From Cytophagia bacterium (lineage in GTDB: Bacteria; Bacteroidota; Bacteroidia; UBA7662): a DNA stretch of 64,000 bases. The stretch is from NCBI GenBank assembly GCA_009926405.1, contig RFOZ01000001.1:1-64000 (forward strand), written 5' to 3'. The position numbers and the translations under genes were made by a program. Positions 48,532 through 57,698 of the stretch are shown here, piece by piece. Position 1 is the stretch's first letter, and each line of letters starts with the position of its first letter. The notes under the pieces were generated by a model that saw only the letters and a list, made by a program, of their open reading frames with translations, had not been told where the DNA came from and ran no database searches.

Positions 48532-49348
48532 AGGTTGCGGGGTTGGCTGGGTCTAGGCTGTAAACAAGGGAACGAACGCGCTTGGTCCAAGCGGCATCGC
48601 CTTCGCCGTTGGATAGGCTTTCAGGCTGCAGGGGCGGACCAAGGTGCAGGGTAACTCGTGTGCCGCGTAGGCGGTACATTTCATCCGGCAATAGAATCAT
48701 TTCTATATTGGCTTTAATTCCTAATCGTTTACGCCAAGTATAGGTTTTATAAAATCGCTCCGACAACCGTCCTTCAATAAACAATGGAATCAAGGGAATC
48801 CGGTTCTTGCGAGCGAGGGTTATGGCTGTTTTTTTCCAATCCAAATCACCGATTGTTCCGTCATGCCGACGAGAAACCAAACCGGATGGAAAGACAATGA
48901 TTCCGTAACCGGAAGCAATTTTGTCCTGTAGGATGGCGAGGTTTTCCTTCGATTGACGGCCGTGTTTATTAACAGGAATAAAAAGCCCTTCCAAAGGCTG
49001 AACCTGCATCATGATATCGTTGCTCATGGATGCAAAGCGATCCCTTACTTTTCCAATGACATCGTAGATTGCCAGGCCATCCAAACCTCCGAGGGGATGA
49101 TTGGCTACCAAAACAAAAGCCCCTTGAACCGGGAGATGCTCCAGACCGTTGGCAGCGACGCTCACCCCAAAATGCCGCAAAACTTCCCTGGCAAAGGGCA
49201 GATCACGCAGGTGACCGTATTCAGTCAGAAAACGGTTGATTTCGTCTTGGTGAATTAAGCGTTCGAGGGCCTTAAACAACCAAGACGGTATCCAGCGGGC
49301 CAGCCCGGGGTTCTTGGCCTGGAAGGCCGCACGCAGGTTAATTTTCAT
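48509..49348 (-). CDS. glsA: PlsC-type O-acyltransferase, probable GlsA of glycine-lipid synthesis
   Basis: 279 aa lysophospholipid-acyltransferase family protein. The catalytic motif reads N-H-P-L-G-G-L-D, with five residues between His and Asp instead of the classical four, a variant seen in hemolysin-associated Bacteroidota acyltransferases. Other blocks are GAFVLVANHPLGGLDG, GLFIPVNKHGRQSKENLAIL, IIVFPSGLVSRRHDG and IPLIPLFIEGRLSERFY, with a basic membrane-proximal N-terminus. It lies between glyA and the glsB-like gene in one direction; proposed role is O-acylation of N-acyl-glycine. Confidence 0.7.
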   Translation of the reverse strand: MKINLRAAFQAKNPGLARWIPSWLFKALERLIHQDEINRFLTEYGHLRDLPFAREVLRHFGVSVAANGLEHLPVQGAFVLVANHPLGGLDGLAIYDVIGKVRDRFASMSNDIMMQVQPLEGLFIPVNKHGRQSKENLAILQDKIASGYGIIVFPSGLVSRRHDGTIGDLDWKKTAITLARKNRIPLIPLFIEGRLSERFYKTYTWRKRLGIKANIEMILLPDEMYRLRGTRVTLHLGPPLQPESLSNGEGDAAWTKRVRSLVYSLDPANPATYAHADSH

Positions 49349-49364
49349 AGCCCCTTAGGCCTCT

Positions 49365-50636
49365 TTAGGTGGCGAACAATGGGAAGCTGGGGGCAAAAGC
49401 TTGGACTTCTTTTCCAACCGCTTCGGCGACCGAGGGATCCTGGTGGTTACGGATAACACGGTCAATCCAATCGGCGATTTTTCCCATGTCCCCTTCATTC
49501 ATACCCCTCGTGGTTACAGCGGCCGTACCCAAGCGAATACCGCTGGTCACCATCGGCGATGCAGTGTCAAAGGGAACCATGTTCTTGTTAATGGTGATAT
49601 GGGCCCTGCCCAAGGCTTGCTCGGCTTGCTTTCCTGTGCACGATTTGTTACGAAGATCAATCAGCATGAGGTGGTTGTCTGTCCCCCCGGAAATGAGTTG
49701 GTAACCTCGGTTCATCATCGCTGTTGCCAAGGCCTGGGCGTTCTGACGGACCCGTACGGTGTATTCCTTGAAGGAGGGAAGCAAGGCCTCACCAAACGCA
49801 ACGGCTTTGGCTGCTATAATATGTTCCAGCGGTCCGCCCTGGGTTCCTGGAAAAACACCGGAATCCAAAAGCGATGATAGCGAACGCAATTCGCCCTTGG
49901 GGTTTCGTAGATTCCAAGGGTTCGGTTGGTCTTCGCCCATCATAATGATACCGCCCCGGGGACCCCGAAGGGTTTTGTGGGTGGTGGAGGTCACGATATG
50001 GCAATGCGGAAAAGGATGGTTCAACAATCCCGTAGCGATTAACCCGGAAGGGTGGGAGATATCCGCCATGAGCAGAGCCCCAACTTCATCAGCGATCCGA
50101 CGAAGACGTGCATAATCCCAATCCCTGGGATAGGCGGATGCCCCGCAAATGATAAGCTTTGGCTGTACTGCTTTGGCTTTTTCGGCCACCCGGTCCCAAT
50201 CGATGCAACCTGTTTCTTGCTCCACTCCGTAGAAATGGGCCTTGTAAAGTTTGCCGGAGTAATTCACGGGTGAACCGTGGGTCAAGTGCCCTCCGTGGCT
50301 GAGATCAAAGCCCAAAATCGAGTCCCCCGGTTGGAGGACCGCCAGCATAACCGCAGCGTTGGCCTGGGCCCCGGAATGGGGTTGGACGTTGGCCCAAGCC
50401 GCTCCAAAAAGTTGGCAAAGCCGGTCGATGGCTATTTGCTCGATTTGGTCAACAATTTCACAACCACCGTAATATCGTTTTCCGGGCAGGCCTTCAGCAT
50501 ATTTATTGGTCAAAATGGAACCGGCGGCTTCCATGACCTGATCGGAGACATAATTTTCGGAAGCGATCAATTCCAAGCCGATACGTTGGCGTTCTTCTTC
50601 GGCTCGGATTAGGTCTGCTAGGATGGTATCGTTCAT
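49365..50636 (-). CDS. glyA: Serine hydroxymethyltransferase
   Basis: PLP enzyme converting serine and tetrahydrofolate to glycine and methylene-THF. 423 aa: [38 protein letters not shown], the [16 protein letters not shown] loop, [12 protein letters not shown], and the PLP lysine in [14 protein letters not shown]. Sixteen bases precede the glsA-like gene on the same strand, so it may be cotranscribed with it; it is also 45 bp behind galE. Confidence 0.97.
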   Translation of the reverse strand: MNDTILADLIRAEEERQRIGLELIASENYVSDQVMEAAGSILTNKYAEGLPGKRYYGGCEIVDQIEQIAIDRLCQLFGAAWANVQPHSGAQANAAVMLAVLQPGDSILGFDLSHGGHLTHGSPVNYSGKLYKAHFYGVEQETGCIDWDRVAEKAKAVQPKLIICGASAYPRDWDYARLRRIADEVGALLMADISHPSGLIATGLLNHPFPHCHIVTSTTHKTLRGPRGGIIMMGEDQPNPWNLRNPKGELRSLSSLLDSGVFPGTQGGPLEHIIAAKAVAFGEALLPSFKEYTVRVRQNAQALATAMMNRGYQLISGGTDNHLMLIDLRNKSCTGKQAEQALGRAHITINKNMVPFDTASPMVTSGIRLGTAAVTTRGMNEGDMGKIADWIDRVIRNHQDPSVAEAVGKEVQAFAPSFPLFAT

Positions 50637-50681
50637 AGGGAAGGAATAAGGGGTCGAAGAAAGCGTAAGAAATGGAAGGGA

Positions 50682-51731
50682 CTATAACACAGGGTCTGAT
50701 GCTTGGTTTTGCTCCCAAACCCATGCAGTACGCATCATATCTTCCAGGCTGTATTGAATTTTCCAGCCCAAGTCACGGGCCGCTCGCTGGTTGTTCGCAT
50801 AAACCGCCACAACGTCCCCGGGTCTCCGTGGGCCAAAGGTCCAATTAAGACGCAGGTGGTTGACTGATTCAAAGGCTTGAATCATTTCCAAGACCGTTTG
50901 TCCCACACCGGTTCCCAAATTAAAAACAGACCAGGGTCCGGCAGGTGCTGCGTTTTGGTCCAGGTAACGCACGGCATCAACATGCGCTTGTGCTATATCG
51001 CAAACATGGATGTAATCCCGAAGACAAGTCCCGTCCCGGGTTGGATAATCGTTGCCAAAGACGGTGAGTTGTTGCCGAACCCCCCTGGCCGTTTGGGTAA
51101 TGTAGGGCACCAGGTTATCGGGAACACCGACGGTGCATTCCCCCAGACGCCCGGAGGGATGGGCTCCTACGGGGTTAAAGTAGCGCAAGGCCACAACCCG
51201 TTGACCGGCAACCCGCGCTGGGGTACCGGATAAGACCCAATCTCGGAGCAAGGCCTCGCCGACGGCCTTGGTACGGCCGTAGGGGGATTCGGTTTCGAGC
51301 AACGGTGAATCTTCGGTGACTTGGGTTTGTTCCGGGTTCCCGTAAACGGTACAACTTGAAGAGAAGACCATGCCGGGAATCCCGTATTCTTCGCAGGCTT
51401 TCATCAAATTCATTTGCCCAACCAGGTTGTTCTGGAAATAGAACAAAGGTTGCTGGGTGGATTCACCCACGGCTTTAAAGGCCGCAAAGTGTATAACACA
51501 AGAAATATCGCCCTCTTGTTCCAAAACTTTGGCCAGCTCTTCCTTGCGGGTCAAGTCTGCTTGGTATTGATGGTAGTCTTTTTGGGCGATTTCTCGAATT
51601 CGATCCGCGATGGCAGGTTTGGAACGGCTGTAGTTGTCTACGCCTACCACCTGATAACCTGCTTCAAGCAACGCGACGACCGTATGCGATCCGATATACC
51701 CGGTGCTTCCGGTCAACAAAACCTTGGGCAT
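50682..51731 (-). CDS. galE: UDP-glucose 4-epimerase
   Basis: NAD-dependent SDR epimerase interconverting UDP-glucose and UDP-galactose. 349 aa: GSTGYIGSHTVVALLEAGYQVVGVDN, HFAAFKAVGESTQQPLFY, SSSCTVYGNP, catalytic Tyr-Lys in SPYGRTKAVGE, and GTCLRDYIHVCDIAQAHVDA. Four bases from rfbA, so probably a sugar-nucleotide pair for surface polysaccharide. Confidence 0.94.
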   Translation of the reverse strand: MPKVLLTGSTGYIGSHTVVALLEAGYQVVGVDNYSRSKPAIADRIREIAQKDYHQYQADLTRKEELAKVLEQEGDISCVIHFAAFKAVGESTQQPLFYFQNNLVGQMNLMKACEEYGIPGMVFSSSCTVYGNPEQTQVTEDSPLLETESPYGRTKAVGEALLRDWVLSGTPARVAGQRVVALRYFNPVGAHPSGRLGECTVGVPDNLVPYITQTARGVRQQLTVFGNDYPTRDGTCLRDYIHVCDIAQAHVDAVRYLDQNAAPAGPWSVFNLGTGVGQTVLEMIQAFESVNHLRLNWTFGPRRPGDVVAVYANNQRAARDLGWKIQYSLEDMMRTAWVWEQNQASDPVL

Positions 51732-51734
51732 GGT

Positions 51735-52598
51735 CTAGGAGCGCAATAGTTGGAGGAGGTATTGCCCGTAACCGGATTTGATCAGGGGTTGGGCCACCGC
51801 CCGCAGTCCTTCATCATCGATAAAGCCCATGCGCCATGCGATTTCTTCAATGCATCCAATTTTGAGTCCTTGACGCTCTTCAATGACTTGTACGAATTGT
51901 CCGGCTTGCATCAACGATGCAAAGGTGCCCGTATCCAACCAAGCAGTCCCTCGGTCCAGGACCTGAACCTTGAGACGACCCTGGGCCAGGTAATGCCGGT
52001 TGATATCCGTGATTTCGTATTCGCCCCGAGCGGATGGTTGCAGGTTCCGGGCAATTTCGACTACGTTTTCGTCGTAGAAATACAGACCGGGGACGGCGTA
52101 ATTGGATTTGGGTTTGGCTGGTTTTTCTTCGATGCTGAGGGCCCTGCCTTCGGCATCAAATTCAACAACCCCGTAACGCTCTGGATCGTTGACGTGGTAT
52201 GCAAAGACAACCCCGCCTTCGGGATCTGCATGGGAGGCCAACATACGACTCAGTCCGGATCCGTAAAAAATATTATCGCCCAAGACCAAGGCGGATTTGT
52301 TGTTACCAATAAAGTCCGCGCCCAAAACAAAGGCCTGCGCCAAACCATTGGGAACCTCTTGAACACAATATTCAAAACGACATCCGATCCGCGACCCGTC
52401 CCCCAGCAGTCTTTCAAAAGAGGGAAGGTCCTGGGGGGTCGAAATAATCAAGATTTCCCGTATTCCGGCCATCATCAAGACCGAGATGGGGTAATAAACC
52501 ATGGGCTTGTCGTACACCGGCATTAGCTGCTTGCTGGTGGCCAGGGTTAGAGGATGCAAACGGGTGCCGGATCCTCCGGCTAACACAATTCCTTTCAT
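51735..52598 (-). CDS. rfbA: Glucose-1-phosphate thymidylyltransferase
   Basis: Makes dTDP-glucose from dTTP and glucose-1-phosphate, first step toward dTDP-rhamnose. 287 aa from the ATG (a TTG two codons upstream is possible): [79 protein letters not shown] and [22 protein letters not shown]. rfbB, rfbC and rfbD are not in the window. It follows pyrB by 2 bp. Confidence 0.95.
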   Translation of the reverse strand: MKGIVLAGGSGTRLHPLTLATSKQLMPVYDKPMVYYPISVLMMAGIREILIISTPQDLPSFERLLGDGSRIGCRFEYCVQEVPNGLAQAFVLGADFIGNNKSALVLGDNIFYGSGLSRMLASHADPEGGVVFAYHVNDPERYGVVEFDAEGRALSIEEKPAKPKSNYAVPGLYFYDENVVEIARNLQPSARGEYEITDINRHYLAQGRLKVQVLDRGTAWLDTGTFASLMQAGQFVQVIEERQGLKIGCIEEIAWRMGFIDDEGLRAVAQPLIKSGYGQYLLQLLRS

Positions 52599-52600
52599 GG

Positions 52601-53545
52601 TCAAGAGACAGGGTTACGAATTTGATCGGCCAGCAAATAGAGAACTGCCATGCGAACGGCGACCCCGTTTTCGACTTGCTGTAAAATCACGGAATGCGGT
52701 CCATCGGCCACATCGGATTGGAGTTCCACACCACGATTGATGGGGCCTGGGTGCATAATCACCAGGGGATGGGAAAGTTTTTGGAGGCGGGCTTTGTTAA
52801 TCCCAAAATACAGAGCGTATTCCCGCAACGAAGGGAGGTACCGAATGGCCTGTCTTTCGTGTTGAATGCGGAGAACATTGGCTACATCGCACCATTCGAG
52901 GGCTTCATCCAGCCGCTGCATGACGGGGAATCCCATTTCATCCAGATGGGGAGGCAACAACGTTGCCGGTCCGGTGACCCGTACCTCGGCCCCCAATTTG
53001 CGCAAACAATGGAGGTTGGACATCGCCACCCGCGAATGCAGAATATCCCCAACCATTAGCACCTTGACACCGCGTAGGCGTCCCATCTTTTGACGAATGG
53101 TATAGGCATCCAAAAGGGCCTGGGTTGGGTGCTCATGGGCGCCATCGCCTGCATTGATAATGCGGGCATCCACCCGGTCTGCCAGGTAACGACAGGTACC
53201 GGCATGGGCATGGCGCACCACCAGCATATCGATTTTCATGGCCAAAATATTGCGGACTGTATCGCTCAGGGTTTCACCCTTGGAGAGCGAACTGCCGCTT
53301 CCCGAAAAATTAATCACATCGGCCGACAGGCGCTTCTCGGCCAATTCAAACGAAAGTCGGGTCCGGGTTGAATTTTCAAAAAAGAGATTGGCGATGGTCA
53401 AATCCCTCAAGGAAGGAACTTTTCGAACCGGGCGGTGAAGAACTTCCAGAAATTGATCCGCCGTTTGCAAGATCAGATCCAGGTCGCCCTCGCTGAGGTC
53501 TTTGATGGCAATCAAGTGCCGGGAGCTAAGGGTTCCTGTTTTCAT
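52601..53545 (-). CDS. pyrB: Aspartate carbamoyltransferase catalytic subunit
   Basis: Second step of pyrimidine synthesis, joining carbamoyl phosphate and aspartate. 314 aa from [12 protein letters not shown]: phosphate loop [37 protein letters not shown], and LRIQHERQ / [12 protein letters not shown]. The ORF can be lengthened with a TTG, but the ATG overlapping the pyrR stop (ATGA) fits coupled translation. No regulatory chain pyrI is adjacent, consistent with use of a separate trimeric enzyme. Confidence 0.96.
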   Translation of the reverse strand: MKTGTLSSRHLIAIKDLSEGDLDLILQTADQFLEVLHRPVRKVPSLRDLTIANLFFENSTRTRLSFELAEKRLSADVINFSGSGSSLSKGETLSDTVRNILAMKIDMLVVRHAHAGTCRYLADRVDARIINAGDGAHEHPTQALLDAYTIRQKMGRLRGVKVLMVGDILHSRVAMSNLHCLRKLGAEVRVTGPATLLPPHLDEMGFPVMQRLDEALEWCDVANVLRIQHERQAIRYLPSLREYALYFGINKARLQKLSHPLVIMHPGPINRGVELQSDVADGPHSVILQQVENGVAVRMAVLYLLADQIRNPVS

Positions 53546-54111
53546 CCGGCGGAGGGTGTTGGGGAGGACTCCAATGTTTCGATCCAAACAAAATCACGTC
53601 CGGATTCTTCCATCCATTCCACATGGATCCGTTGGTTGGGCTGGGTATTCACCTTGCGCCCGCAATAATCGGGGCGAATCGGAAATTCTTGGCTGTAGAG
53701 ACGATGCAGCAGGACCATCAGTTCCACTTTGGCCGGACGCCCAAAATCCAAAAGCGCATCCAAGCCCGAACGGAGGGTACGGCCTGTGAAAAGGACATCA
53801 TCAATAAGTACAACGGATTTGCCTTCAATCGAAAAATCAATACGGGTATCCGATGGCAGGAGCGGTGTTTCTCGGCGTCGAAAATCATCCCGATGAAAAG
53901 TAACATCGAGCAAACCAAGGGGCAAGGTGGTTCCGATTTTGGCTTCTAGGATGCTGTGAACACGGCGTGCAAGCAGGGTGCCTCGAGGTTGAAGCCCGAT
54001 CAGCACGCTGTTCTCAAAGCGATGATGGGTTTCGATTAATTCCTGGCTAAGTCGATCCAACATCAGGCTCAACTGTACGGGATCGAGGAGGTTTTGGCGT
54101 CCTGGGGTCAT
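53542..54111 (-). CDS. pyrR: Bifunctional pyr operon regulator / uracil phosphoribosyltransferase PyrR
   Basis: 189-aa type I phosphoribosyltransferase with the PRPP loop VVLIDDVLFTGRTLRSGLDAL and the PyrR-typical LLDVTFHRDDFR block. In Bacillus PyrR binds pyr mRNA and attenuates transcription; an attenuator hairpin was not recognised ahead of this gene, which instead follows the EVE gene by one base. Overlap with pyrB by 4 bp. Confidence 0.93.
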   Translation of the reverse strand: MTPGRQNLLDPVQLSLMLDRLSQELIETHHRFENSVLIGLQPRGTLLARRVHSILEAKIGTTLPLGLLDVTFHRDDFRRRETPLLPSDTRIDFSIEGKSVVLIDDVLFTGRTLRSGLDALLDFGRPAKVELMVLLHRLYSQEFPIRPDYCGRKVNTQPNQRIHVEWMEESGRDFVWIETLESSPTPSAG

Positions 54112-54112
54112 C

Positions 54113-54532
54113 TTAGGGGGCGGGCCACTGAGCGCGGGCTAAGATAGTATCAAAATGAGCCTTGCTCAAGGGGACGACCGACAAGCGGGTATGGGTCAGC
54201 AAAGGCAGACCGGCCAAGGCCGGGTCGTTTTTCATTTCCTGCAAGGTAACAGGCCGTTGGAGGGCTTGGAGGGGACGAACCTTGACCGCTACCCAAGGGT
54301 CATCCGGACCCGCGGTAGGGTCCGGAAAAGAAGACGAAACTAGCTCCATGAGGCCTACCACCGCTTTTTGGGTAACGCTGTGGTAAAAAAGCGCCAAATC
54401 CCCCTTTTTCATGGCTTTGAGATTCAGTTTGGCCTGGTGATTGCGAACGCCATCCCAGGTTCCCACCTTCTCACGGCATAAATCTTCCCATGCATAGGTT
54501 TCGGGTTCCGATTTGAGTAGCCAACAAGCCAA
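54113..54532 (-). CDS. EVE domain-containing protein
   Basis: 139 aa in the chosen form. EVE domains belong to the PUA-like folds and bind modified bases; bacterial members are small stand-alone proteins. WLLKSEPETYAWEDLCREKVGTWDGVRNHQAKLNLKAMKKGDLALFYHS and the VKVRPLQALQRPVTLQEMKNDPALAGLPLL region match. The family normally starts directly at the YWLLKSEP-like strand, which favours TTG at 54532; an ATG at 54586 adds 18 unrelated residues and would overlap the start codon of xseB on the other strand. Biological role is not clear. Confidence 0.8.
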   Translation of the reverse strand: MACWLLKSEPETYAWEDLCREKVGTWDGVRNHQAKLNLKAMKKGDLALFYHSVTQKAVVGLMELVSSSFPDPTAGPDDPWVAVKVRPLQALQRPVTLQEMKNDPALAGLPLLTHTRLSVVPLSKAHFDTILARAQWPAP

Positions 54533-54557
54533 GGGGAGTGGATTCAGGGTTTTGACA

Positions 54558-54569
54558 CCTAAATTTAGG
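54558..54569. promoter_or_regulatory. Perfect 12-bp palindrome between the EVE gene and xseB
   Basis: CCTAAATTTAGG reads identically on both strands and sits in the short divergent gap if the EVE gene starts at TTG. It contains one-mismatch -7 boxes on both strands (TAAATTTA), so it could be an operator or a shared promoter core. Nothing else supports it. Confidence 0.3.
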
Positions 54570-54584
54570 GCACAATCACCCCCC

Positions 54585-54821
54585 ATGCCTCGTTCTACCC
54601 CCAAGGATTCTCCAAACGGCCCCGATGCAGGTGGTCCCGGTGTCTTTTCGCAGCGAATGAACCGGGCTCGTCATTGGGTTGAGCAATTGGAGAGGCAGAC
54701 CGAAGATTTGGACCAAGCCATGGAGGCCTACCGCCAGGCCATGGAAGAATTGGATTGGTGCAGGGAATACCTGCGCAAGGCCCGTCTGCAAGTGGAGGCC
54801 TTGGTCAAAAGCCCTGACTAA
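54585..54821 (+). CDS. xseB: Exodeoxyribonuclease VII small subunit
   Basis: 78 aa, mostly one helical hairpin (RARHWVEQLERQTEDLDQAMEAYRQAMEELDWCREYLRKARLQVEALV), matching the XseB pattern of E-L-E-x-G-x-x-L-E-A-x-x-x-Y-E-x-G, here with changes in the turn. XseB binds several copies to XseA. xseA is not next to it. The ATG chosen follows the divergent gap; a longer frame exists but is not conserved. Its TAA overlaps the stop of the convergent GH3 gene. Confidence 0.8.
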   Translation: MPRSTPKDSPNGPDAGGPGVFSQRMNRARHWVEQLERQTEDLDQAMEAYRQAMEELDWCREYLRKARLQVEALVKSPD

Positions 54822-56386
54822 CGAGGTAAGGAGGCCGGCTGAATATCTTGGATAAAGGCCAACCAGGATTCTGCGTATTTGCCTTTGAGAACCCGAGGGA
54901 ATTTGTTTTGACCTCCCATTTTGTTCAGGGTATTCATCCATTCCAAGGGCACTTCCTCGGAGAGGATGACAATTTCCATAATACGCAAGGCGTGCCTTCT
55001 TTCCACATCGTAGTCGTCGTTCAAACCACGAAGAATGGTATCTAGTTTGAGCAGCAGGTCCACTTGCCTTTCCCGCGCTTGGGCGACTTGTTCCTTGGCC
55101 ACCGACAAATACCAACGATGACCGTAGCCACCGCTCGTTGACAACCCCATGACGGCGCATTCTCCCAATGTAAGGTCTTCGTCATGAGCTAGTTTGAGAC
55201 ATCCTTCGTTGATGTTCTCCATCGAAAGATGCTCTCCACACAGGCTCAAAAAATGTTTAATACGGCCGGTGATTTTAATTTCGATATTGTGCAAACACTC
55301 AAAGCGAATCGTATCACCAATCAAATATCGCCAGGCCCCGGAGCAGGTGGTAATCAAGAGAGCGTAATCCTTGTGGGCCTCCACCCGATCGAGGGGAATC
55401 GCTTGGGCTTGCGGTCGGACCTGTCCATCCTCGTCAAAATTTTCTTCGTCAAAGGGAATGAATTCGTAATAAATTCCGTTGTTAAGACTGAGGCGCATGC
55501 CTTTGCGTTCCGGCGCAATCCGCGTATCGTAAGCCAAAAATCCTTCGGAGGCCAAATACGTTTCGATCAAGGATAAGGGTCTGGCGCATAAGCGGTCCAA
55601 GGCAGGCATGTAGGGGTCGATGGCTACGCCACCGTAGGCAAAAACCTGAAGATTTGGCCAGATATCGTGGATGGACTTTACCCCGTAATGATGGACGATT
55701 CGCTCAAACAACAATTGCACCCAGGATGGTATCCCGGTGACCACCCAAATATCCCAATTTTTGGCTTGCAGGGTGATTTCTTGGATTTTTTGTTCCCAAT
55801 CTTTGATTTGTGCTATCCGATCACCCGGCTTAAAAAAAGGGGTAAACCACAGGGGGATCTTGGAGGTATTGATGCCGCTGAGGTCACCATAAAAATAATG
55901 CCCCGAATGATTTAGGCTGGCCGACCCCCCCAGAATCATAATGCCTTTTTCGAAAAGCTCGCTGGGAAAGTTAAAGCGAGACAATACCAACATTTGTTTT
56001 ATGGAAGTCCGGCGCATGGACTTGATCATATCGCCCGAAACAGGAATGTACTTGCTGGCGGCTTCGGAGGTTCCGCTGCTTAGGGCAAAGTACTTGATTT
56101 TTCCTGGCCAGGTAATGTTGGACTTGCCTTCGTGATATCGCTTCCACCAACGTTCGTTAATGGCATTGTAATCGTGAATGGGCACGCGTCGGCTAAATTC
56201 TTCCAGCATCTGTCCGGAATCCAAAATGGAGGAGAACCCGTAATAGCGACCGATATCTGTGTTACGGGCTTTGCGCAGGAGGCGCGCCAGGACAATTTTT
56301 TGTTGGATTCTAGGGCTTAATATATTGAATTGCAGAGCTTTGCCTGCCTGAAGGGTGCGTTTGAAGAGGGTTCCTAACAGCGCCAT
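54818..56386 (-). CDS. GH3 auxin-responsive promoter family protein (acyl-adenylating/amido synthetase fold)
   Basis: 522 aa of the GH3 family, ANL-type enzymes that in plants adenylate hormones and couple them to amino acids. The three ATP/AMP motifs are visible: SSGTSEAASKYIPVS (motif 1), TYLASEGFLAY (motif 2, YxxSEG) and WRYLIGDTIRF (motif 3, YxxGD). Bacteroidota carry GH3 genes widely and their substrate is unknown. It follows pyrE by 3 bp, so the two are probably cotranscribed. Confidence 0.9.
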   Translation of the reverse strand: MALLGTLFKRTLQAGKALQFNILSPRIQQKIVLARLLRKARNTDIGRYYGFSSILDSGQMLEEFSRRVPIHDYNAINERWWKRYHEGKSNITWPGKIKYFALSSGTSEAASKYIPVSGDMIKSMRRTSIKQMLVLSRFNFPSELFEKGIMILGGSASLNHSGHYFYGDLSGINTSKIPLWFTPFFKPGDRIAQIKDWEQKIQEITLQAKNWDIWVVTGIPSWVQLLFERIVHHYGVKSIHDIWPNLQVFAYGGVAIDPYMPALDRLCARPLSLIETYLASEGFLAYDTRIAPERKGMRLSLNNGIYYEFIPFDEENFDEDGQVRPQAQAIPLDRVEAHKDYALLITTCSGAWRYLIGDTIRFECLHNIEIKITGRIKHFLSLCGEHLSMENINEGCLKLAHDEDLTLGECAVMGLSTSGGYGHRWYLSVAKEQVAQARERQVDLLLKLDTILRGLNDDYDVERRHALRIMEIVILSEEVPLEWMNTLNKMGGQNKFPRVLKGKYAESWLAFIQDIQPASLPR

Positions 56387-56389
56387 GGC

Positions 56390-57043
56390 TTAGGAATTCG
56401 TTGGGCTGGGCGACCAGGATTCGGGATGGGTCCTCCATGCTTCGAGGGATGTTATGGCATCCGATGAAAGGTAGTTGTTGGCTACCGCTGCCTCCAAAAG
56501 ATCGGAATACGTACAAAGGCTGATAAAACGAAAACCGGCCTCCTCAAAGCGTTGATCAGCGATGGGAAATCCGTAATTGAAAACACTCATAACACACAAA
56601 ACTTCCAGGCCTTCGCTGCGCAATGTTTCGGCCGCTTGTAGTGAACTCTGTCCAGTGGAAATCAAATCTTCGATGAGGATGGTACGGGAACCTGGTTCGG
56701 CACGGCCCTCAAGGAGGCTACGGGTGCCATGCTCTTTGGCTTTGGTGCGAACGTAGGCAAAAGGGAGACCCAATTGTTCGGCGACCAGGACTCCTTGGGG
56801 AATGCCGGCCGTAGCAACGCCGGTTATCAAATCGCAACGCCCAAAGGTGGTGGTGATTCGATCCGCCAATTGTTGGCGAATAAAAGTGCGGAATAAGGGG
56901 TAGGAAAGAGTGACCCGGTTATCGCAATAGATGGGTGATAGCCACCCAGACGCCCATCGAAACGGTTTGGTGGGAGAAAATTGCACAGCTTTGGTTTCCA
57001 ACAATATCTTCGCAACAGCCAAGGCGCTCTCTTTTGTTTCCAT
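56390..57043 (-). CDS. pyrE: Orotate phosphoribosyltransferase
   Basis: Fifth step of pyrimidine synthesis, making OMP from orotate and PRPP. 217 aa: WASGWLSPIYCDNRVTLSYP, LITGVATAGIPQGVLVAEQLGLPFAYVR and the PRPP loop RTILIEDLISTGQSSLQAAETLR. Its ATG overlaps that of the divergent NUDIX gene (CATG). A TAnnTTTG box lies 4 bp ahead of the ATG on the same strand. Confidence 0.96.
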   Translation of the reverse strand: METKESALAVAKILLETKAVQFSPTKPFRWASGWLSPIYCDNRVTLSYPLFRTFIRQQLADRITTTFGRCDLITGVATAGIPQGVLVAEQLGLPFAYVRTKAKEHGTRSLLEGRAEPGSRTILIEDLISTGQSSLQAAETLRSEGLEVLCVMSVFNYGFPIADQRFEEAGFRFISLCTYSDLLEAAVANNYLSSDAITSLEAWRTHPESWSPSPTNS

Positions 57044-57698
57044 GTTTCAAAATTACTTCTTTTATTGTCAGGACGTACCTTTTGCGTTTCGAGATCCTCG
57101 TGGATCTGAACCGGTTGACCTGGTGGAGGAGGTTTGGAAAGAAATGGAAGAAATCCTGCGTAAAACCGAGAAAACCAGCGAAGTTTCGGATTCTTCACCA
57201 ATCCGGGAGGTGGTTACCAACGACAAGGAAGGATTCTGGGCCGACCTGATGCAACGGTGTTTGTTGCTGGAGGCAGGTGGGGGTTTGATTTTTAGTGAAA
57301 ATAAAATGTTATGGATTCTCAGACACGGCCGGTGGGATTTGCCCAAAGGCAAAGCAGAGCCTGGCGAATCCATGTTAGAAACGGCCATACGGGAATGCAT
57401 AGAGGAATGTGGTTTGGTTGGTTTGGCCCCATTGGATCCTAATAACAATTTGGAAACCAATCATTTGTACTTGTTCAAAGGCCACGTCGCTTGGAAGCGA
57501 AGCCATTGGTTTACCATGACTTGTCCGATGCAACAGAATTTGCAACTTCAACCCCAAACCGAAGAAGGTATCACCGAAGTCCGATGGATGTTGCCCGAAG
57601 AAGTGCGTTCGGTTGCCTTGCCGTGGACCTACCCTTCGGTCCAACGGTTGATCCGCATGCTTGATCCTCCAAGCCTCAAAGGCTTTGGTCGGATTTGA
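57042..57698 (+). CDS. NUDIX hydrolase
   Basis: 218 aa. The NUDIX box GX5EX7REUXEEXGU is complete: GKAEPGESMLETAIRECIEECGL, near residue 107 of the ORF. An N-terminal region of about 75 residues, the start of which (MFQNYFFYCQDVPFAF) resembles Bacteroidota NUDIX proteins coded beside pyrE, precedes it; C-terminal VRWMLPEEVRSVAL fits the end of the domain. Substrate is not predictable. Its 3' end overlaps coaD by 23 bp, convergent. Confidence 0.9.
   Translation: MFQNYFFYCQDVPFAFRDPRGSEPVDLVEEVWKEMEEILRKTEKTSEVSDSSPIREVVTNDKEGFWADLMQRCLLLEAGGGLIFSENKMLWILRHGRWDLPKGKAEPGESMLETAIRECIEECGLVGLAPLDPNNNLETNHLYLFKGHVAWKRSHWFTMTCPMQQNLQLQPQTEEGITEVRWMLPEEVRSVALPWTYPSVQRLIRMLDPPSLKGFGRI
57048..57055 (-). 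promoter_or_regulatory. pyrE: Candidate -7 box immediately ahead of pyrE
   Basis: On the minus strand TAATTTTG, an exact TAnnTTTG, is separated from the pyrE ATG by AAAC. Initiation here would give leaderless or near-leaderless mRNA, and the box lies inside the NUDIX reading frame. A clear -33 TTTG was not found. Confidence 0.4.
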
